Source: an uncultured Flavobacterium sp.
GTDB lineage: Bacteria > Bacteroidota > Bacteroidia > Flavobacteriales > Flavobacteriaceae
NCBI GenBank assembly: GCA_945957245.1
Contig: CAMFLD010000065.1
Coordinates: 1-9,968 of the forward strand
Length of the DNA stretch: 9,968 bases
Direction: 5' to 3'
The position numbers were made by a program, and so were the translations under genes. Of this stretch, positions 7,787 through 9,968 are shown piece after piece (positions within the stretch are counted from its first letter, which is position 1; every line of letters begins with the position of its first letter). The notes below the pieces were generated by a model, which saw only the letters and a list, made by a program, of their open reading frames with translations, was not told the DNA's origin and did no database searches.

Positions 7787-7842
7787 TAGCCCTGACAGGA
7801 ACGGCATCCTCGCAAAGCGAGATACAGTGGATGGCGGGAGGG
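7787..7842 (+). ncRNA. structured GC-rich element, possible Flavo-1 RNA
   Basis: The element begins TAGCCCTGACAGGAACGGCA and continues to GGCGGGAGGG. A nested fold can be drawn: CATCC (7805-7809) pairs with GGATG (7829-7833); inside it TCGC (7810-7813) pairs with GCGA (7817-7820) over an AAA loop; GATACAGT (7821-7828) is left unpaired on one side. CCCT (7790-7793) can also pair with AGGG (7839-7842). The layout AGCCC(T/C)G...GGCATCC-hairpin-GATACAG(C/T)GGAT...GCGGG is one I remember from many flavobacterial intergenic regions and think is the Flavo-1 RNA motif, whose function is unknown. The name comes from memory; the fold is visible. If unit 2 is complete, a second copy lies beyond the window. 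Confidence 0.5.
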
Positions 7843-7892
7843 ATGGTCAAGCAAGGGACAAAACGTGAGCTTCTGAAAACACGACCAACCCG

Positions 7893-9536
7893 ATGACCAA
7901 TATGTATGATGAGAGTCTTACCTATGACAAGAACGGGAACATACAGTCGTTACAACGTAACGGGGATTTTGATTCGGATATTTATGCCCCGATACAGATA
8001 GACGATCTGGTGTATTACTATGATACCGATAAAAAGAATCAACTCCTTAAGGTAACGGATTTCTCGAACAGCCCTAAAGGTTTTAAGGATAATCCCGGTT
8101 CTACAGGGCCATATGAGGCAGATGAGACTATCCCTGGAGATGATTATACTTATGATGCTAACGGTAATATGATCTCCGATTTAAATAAAGGAATTAGCAG
8201 CATTATATACAATCATCTGAATCTTCCCGTAAAAATAAATTTTGCCAATGGGGATAAAATAGAGTACCTTTATGACGCAGCAGGAAAAAAAATAAGAAAG
8301 ACACTTAAACAAAATGGTATTGAAACCACTACAGATTATCTGGATGGTTTTCAGTATGTAAATGCCAGACTTAGGTTCTTCCCTCATGCAGAAGGTTATG
8401 TGAATGTAGCTTATTGTGATGATTGCCAGACGGAGTATCAGATTCGTTATAACTATGTTTATCAATATAAAGACCACCTAGGCAATATCCGAATGAGTTA
8501 TGGGGTTGACGAAAAAGAACAGGTTCTTAAGATTATTGAAGAAAACCATTATTATCCTTTTGGGCTAAAGCATTTGCAATACAATACTGGAGAAAACAAA
8601 TACGAGCCTGATGATCTGAACGAGGAACTAATGAAGCTTAAACAGATGCCTGCCGGCGAGACGTCTTTCTATAAGTATAAATACAATGGCAAGGAATACC
8701 AAGACGAGTTGGGGCTTAATATGTACGATTATGGCGCAAGGAATTATGACCCTGCGATTGGTAGGTGGATGAATATAGACCCGCTGGCGGAAGAAATGCG
8801 GAGGTGGTCTCCATATAACTATTGTTTCGACAATCCAATGCGATTTGTTGACCCTGATGGGATGGGACCATGGTCTTCGTTACTAAGTAGCGTTACAAAT
8901 TATACAAAACAAGTTTATGAAGGAGCTAAAGAAAATGTGAAACAATTAGCATCTGTAAAAACTTTAGTTAGCTTGGCTTGGCCATCTATGTCTATGATGA
9001 CATCATCAGTTGGAACAAACCCAAAAGAAGCATTAAAATCAGTTGCTAAAACATTGGTTAAAGCAAGCCTGCCCGGAATATTGAGAAATGCAACTCATGA
9101 TCCTAAAGCACTTGGAAGTACAGCGGTTGATTTTGTAATTTTTGCTGCAACAGATCGAATTATAGCAGCTAATGCACCAAAAGCTCTTGCAACAACTGAA
9201 ACAACAAGCACTGTTGTCGAAAGTGCTCCCAAATCTATTGCACCAGCGACAAATGAGATATATAGCAGACCAAAAAATGCTACTACTCCTGCGCAAAGGG
9301 CTTCTGTTCAAGGTGAAGCATGTGTTGATTGTGGCAATACAGCTCCTACAATGGTTGCTGACCATAAGACTCCATTGGTTCAGGAACACTATGAAACAGG
9401 AACAATTGACCTTGAGAATATGCGTTCATTGGATGCAGTACAACCTCAATGTCCTACTTGTTCAGCGAAACAAGGTGCTGATATGAGTAAATATTCGAAA
9501 GAAATGAAAGCTATAATTGAAGCAAGAACACGATAA
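7893..9536 (+). CDS. orphan Rhs tip: 5'-truncated duplicate with the same nuclease toxin
   Basis: A 547-residue open frame identical to residues 652-1198 of the full-length toxin carrier. It starts at MTNMYDESLTYD in the middle of a YD repeat, keeps YTYDANGN (85-92), the CDDC pair (175-178) and the Rhs core ending in DPDG (320-323, bases up to 8861), then the whole toxin module with CVDC (477-480), ADH (489-491) and CPTC (520-523). It lacks the signal peptide, the DUF6443 region and most of the shell. No ribosome binding site precedes the ATG and no promoter is visible in the gap, while the terminator at 7672-7706 blocks read-through. In frame upstream there are eight more open codons (ASENTTNP) after a TGA at 7866-7868. 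It is best seen as a silent orphan cassette able to recombine with the full gene. If it were translated, the product could not enter the Sec pathway and the cell would rely on its immunity protein. Confidence 0.8.
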   Translation: MTNMYDESLTYDKNGNIQSLQRNGDFDSDIYAPIQIDDLVYYYDTDKKNQLLKVTDFSNSPKGFKDNPGSTGPYEADETIPGDDYTYDANGNMISDLNKGISSIIYNHLNLPVKINFANGDKIEYLYDAAGKKIRKTLKQNGIETTTDYLDGFQYVNARLRFFPHAEGYVNVAYCDDCQTEYQIRYNYVYQYKDHLGNIRMSYGVDEKEQVLKIIEENHYYPFGLKHLQYNTGENKYEPDDLNEELMKLKQMPAGETSFYKYKYNGKEYQDELGLNMYDYGARNYDPAIGRWMNIDPLAEEMRRWSPYNYCFDNPMRFVDPDGMGPWSSLLSSVTNYTKQVYEGAKENVKQLASVKTLVSLAWPSMSMMTSSVGTNPKEALKSVAKTLVKASLPGILRNATHDPKALGSTAVDFVIFAATDRIIAANAPKALATTETTSTVVESAPKSIAPATNEIYSRPKNATTPAQRASVQGEACVDCGNTAPTMVADHKTPLVQEHYETGTIDLENMRSLDAVQPQCPTCSAKQGADMSKYSKEMKAIIEARTR

Positions 9537-9550
9537 TTACTAATTAATAA

Positions 9551-9913
9551 ATGGAAAATCGAGATACTAAATTAATAAGAGAACAAAAAGAAATTTGTAA
9601 TAAATATGGATTTGAATTCAGTCCATCAGATTTAAATTTAAAAGTAGGTATATCTGAAAGTGTCAAAGATGGTAAGCAACCAATTCATGCTCTAAGACAT
9701 CCAACAACAGGAGATACAACTGGTTGGTATATCTGGAGTGGTGATTATTCTGAGGATGATAATTTCTTTAAAGCATTGCATGTAGTTCATTTAAATGAAT
9801 GGTGTCCACTAATAATGCCATTTTTAGGTTTACCTGCTGGTTGCAGAATTCTTTTAGCTGAAGATGGAAATTACGTGGATGTGTGGGAAGATGATTCCTT
9901 ATTGAACATATAA
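9551..9913 (+). CDS. Imm33-like immunity protein, copy 2
   Basis: This 120-residue protein is identical to the product of 7225-7587, with the same 14-base spacing after the orphan toxin stop and the same landmarks (GWYIWSG, LHVVHL, LGLPAG, DVWEDDSLL). It sits behind a terminator and a promoterless tip, so whether it is expressed is unclear; a promoter inside the toxin coding region cannot be excluded, and would then serve both copies. A second immunity gene could raise the dose of protection. The 55 bases after it match those after copy 1, and the matching terminator would lie just outside the window. Confidence 0.72.
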   Translation: MENRDTKLIREQKEICNKYGFEFSPSDLNLKVGISESVKDGKQPIHALRHPTTGDTTGWYIWSGDYSEDDNFFKALHVVHLNEWCPLIMPFLGLPAGCRILLAEDGNYVDVWEDDSLLNI

Positions 9914-9919
9914 GGTAAT

Positions 9920-9937
9920 GTATCAATAGTGTGGTTT
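9920..9937 (+). repeat. short direct repeat GTATCAAnnGTGTGGTTT, copy in unit 2
   Basis: This is the duplicated counterpart of 7594-7611 (offset 2326), again just after the immunity gene. Its partner would fall beyond the window end. Confidence 0.75.
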
Positions 9938-9968
9938 TCATTTTTAGAAATTAAAACATATTGATAAT

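Larger units (their letters stand above)
5564..7889 (+). repeat. direct tandem repeat, unit 1 (2326 bp)
   Basis: This unit runs from CCGATGACCAAT inside the Rhs gene, through the toxin tip, the immunity gene and the intergenic gap, up to the first base of unit 2. Corresponding features are all offset by exactly 2326: ATG 5567/7893, toxin stop 7210/9536, immunity gene 7225-7587/9551-9913. Upstream of 5564 and of 7890 the sequences differ (T against C at 5563/7889, and A/C differences before that), so the left boundary is sharp. No transposase, inverted terminal repeat or obvious long homology lies at the boundary. Confidence 0.95.
7588..7892 (+). other. intergenic gap between the two toxin/immunity units
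   Basis: No credible gene is present in these 305 bases. The left part (to about 7787) is very AT-rich (11 G/C of 60 in 7621-7680) and holds a short direct repeat (7594-7611 and 7749-7766) around an intrinsic terminator (7672-7706). The right part switches abruptly to GC-rich sequence (35 of 60 in 7801-7860) with a structured RNA-like element at 7787-7842, then about 47 bases leading into the duplicated Rhs tip. I found no Bacteroidota-type promoter (TTG, then TAnnTTTG) here; the only TTTG is in the terminator tail. Confidence 0.7.
7890..9968 (+). repeat. direct tandem repeat, unit 2 (runs off the window end)
   Basis: The 2079 bases from 7890 to the window end match 5564-7642. The 547-residue tip and the 120-residue immunity protein are identical in the two copies, and the 55 non-coding bases after the second immunity gene (9914-9968) match 7588-7642. 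Without any visible silent changes the duplication must be very recent, maintained by recombination, or an assembly artefact. The right boundary is not in the window. Confidence 0.95.

Noticed and set aside
7588..7892. CRISPR array or tRNA in the gap
   Set aside because: There are only two 18-base similar copies with no regular spacing, and no cloverleaf could be drawn; the structured part fits a short intergenic RNA element better.
5564..9968. Composite transposon or insertion sequence as the cause of the repeat
   Set aside because: No transposase, inverted terminal repeats or target-site duplication can be seen in or around the units.

Overview
The window looks like part of a Bacteroidota chromosome, most likely from the class Flavobacteriia (Flavobacterium/Chryseobacterium-like). 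The reasons are AT-rich DNA with weak ribosome binding sites, Sec signal peptides ending just before Gln, a DUF6443-type N-terminus on an Rhs protein, and a structured intergenic element resembling one common in flavobacteria. All genes lie on the plus strand and all belong to one polymorphic-toxin (Rhs/YD-repeat) locus.

Layout: 1-36 may be the last codons of an upstream gene. 49-3606 encodes a secreted 1185-residue Rhs-type shell protein with an SpvB/TcB-like N-terminus and one clear YD repeat at its C-terminus. Seven bases later, 3614-7210 encodes the main toxin carrier: signal peptide, DUF6443-like region, YD repeats, an Rhs core ending in DPDG at residues 971-974, then a 224-residue variable C-terminus that ends in a Cys-rich HNH-type nuclease domain. 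7225-7587 encodes a 120-residue acidic Imm33-like immunity protein. 7588-7889 is a non-coding gap holding a strong intrinsic terminator, a short direct repeat and a GC-rich structured element that may be a Flavo-1 RNA.

The most striking feature is a direct tandem duplication with a period of 2326 bp. Bases 5564-7889 (the last 547 codons of the Rhs gene, the immunity gene and the gap) are repeated from 7890 to the end of the window at 9968 with no difference that I could see. The second copy therefore holds a 5'-truncated orphan Rhs tip (7893-9536) with the same toxin, and a second identical immunity gene (9551-9913). The window ends inside copy two, so more copies may follow, or the repeat may be an assembly effect.

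How the parts may work together (inference): the two large secreted proteins together build a YD-repeat cocoon, comparable to TcB/TcC, around the nuclease tip. The immunity protein, co-transcribed with the toxin and lacking a signal peptide, protects the producer's cytoplasm. The duplicated tip has no signal peptide, no recognisable promoter and a terminator upstream, so it looks like a silent orphan cassette or recombination donor.
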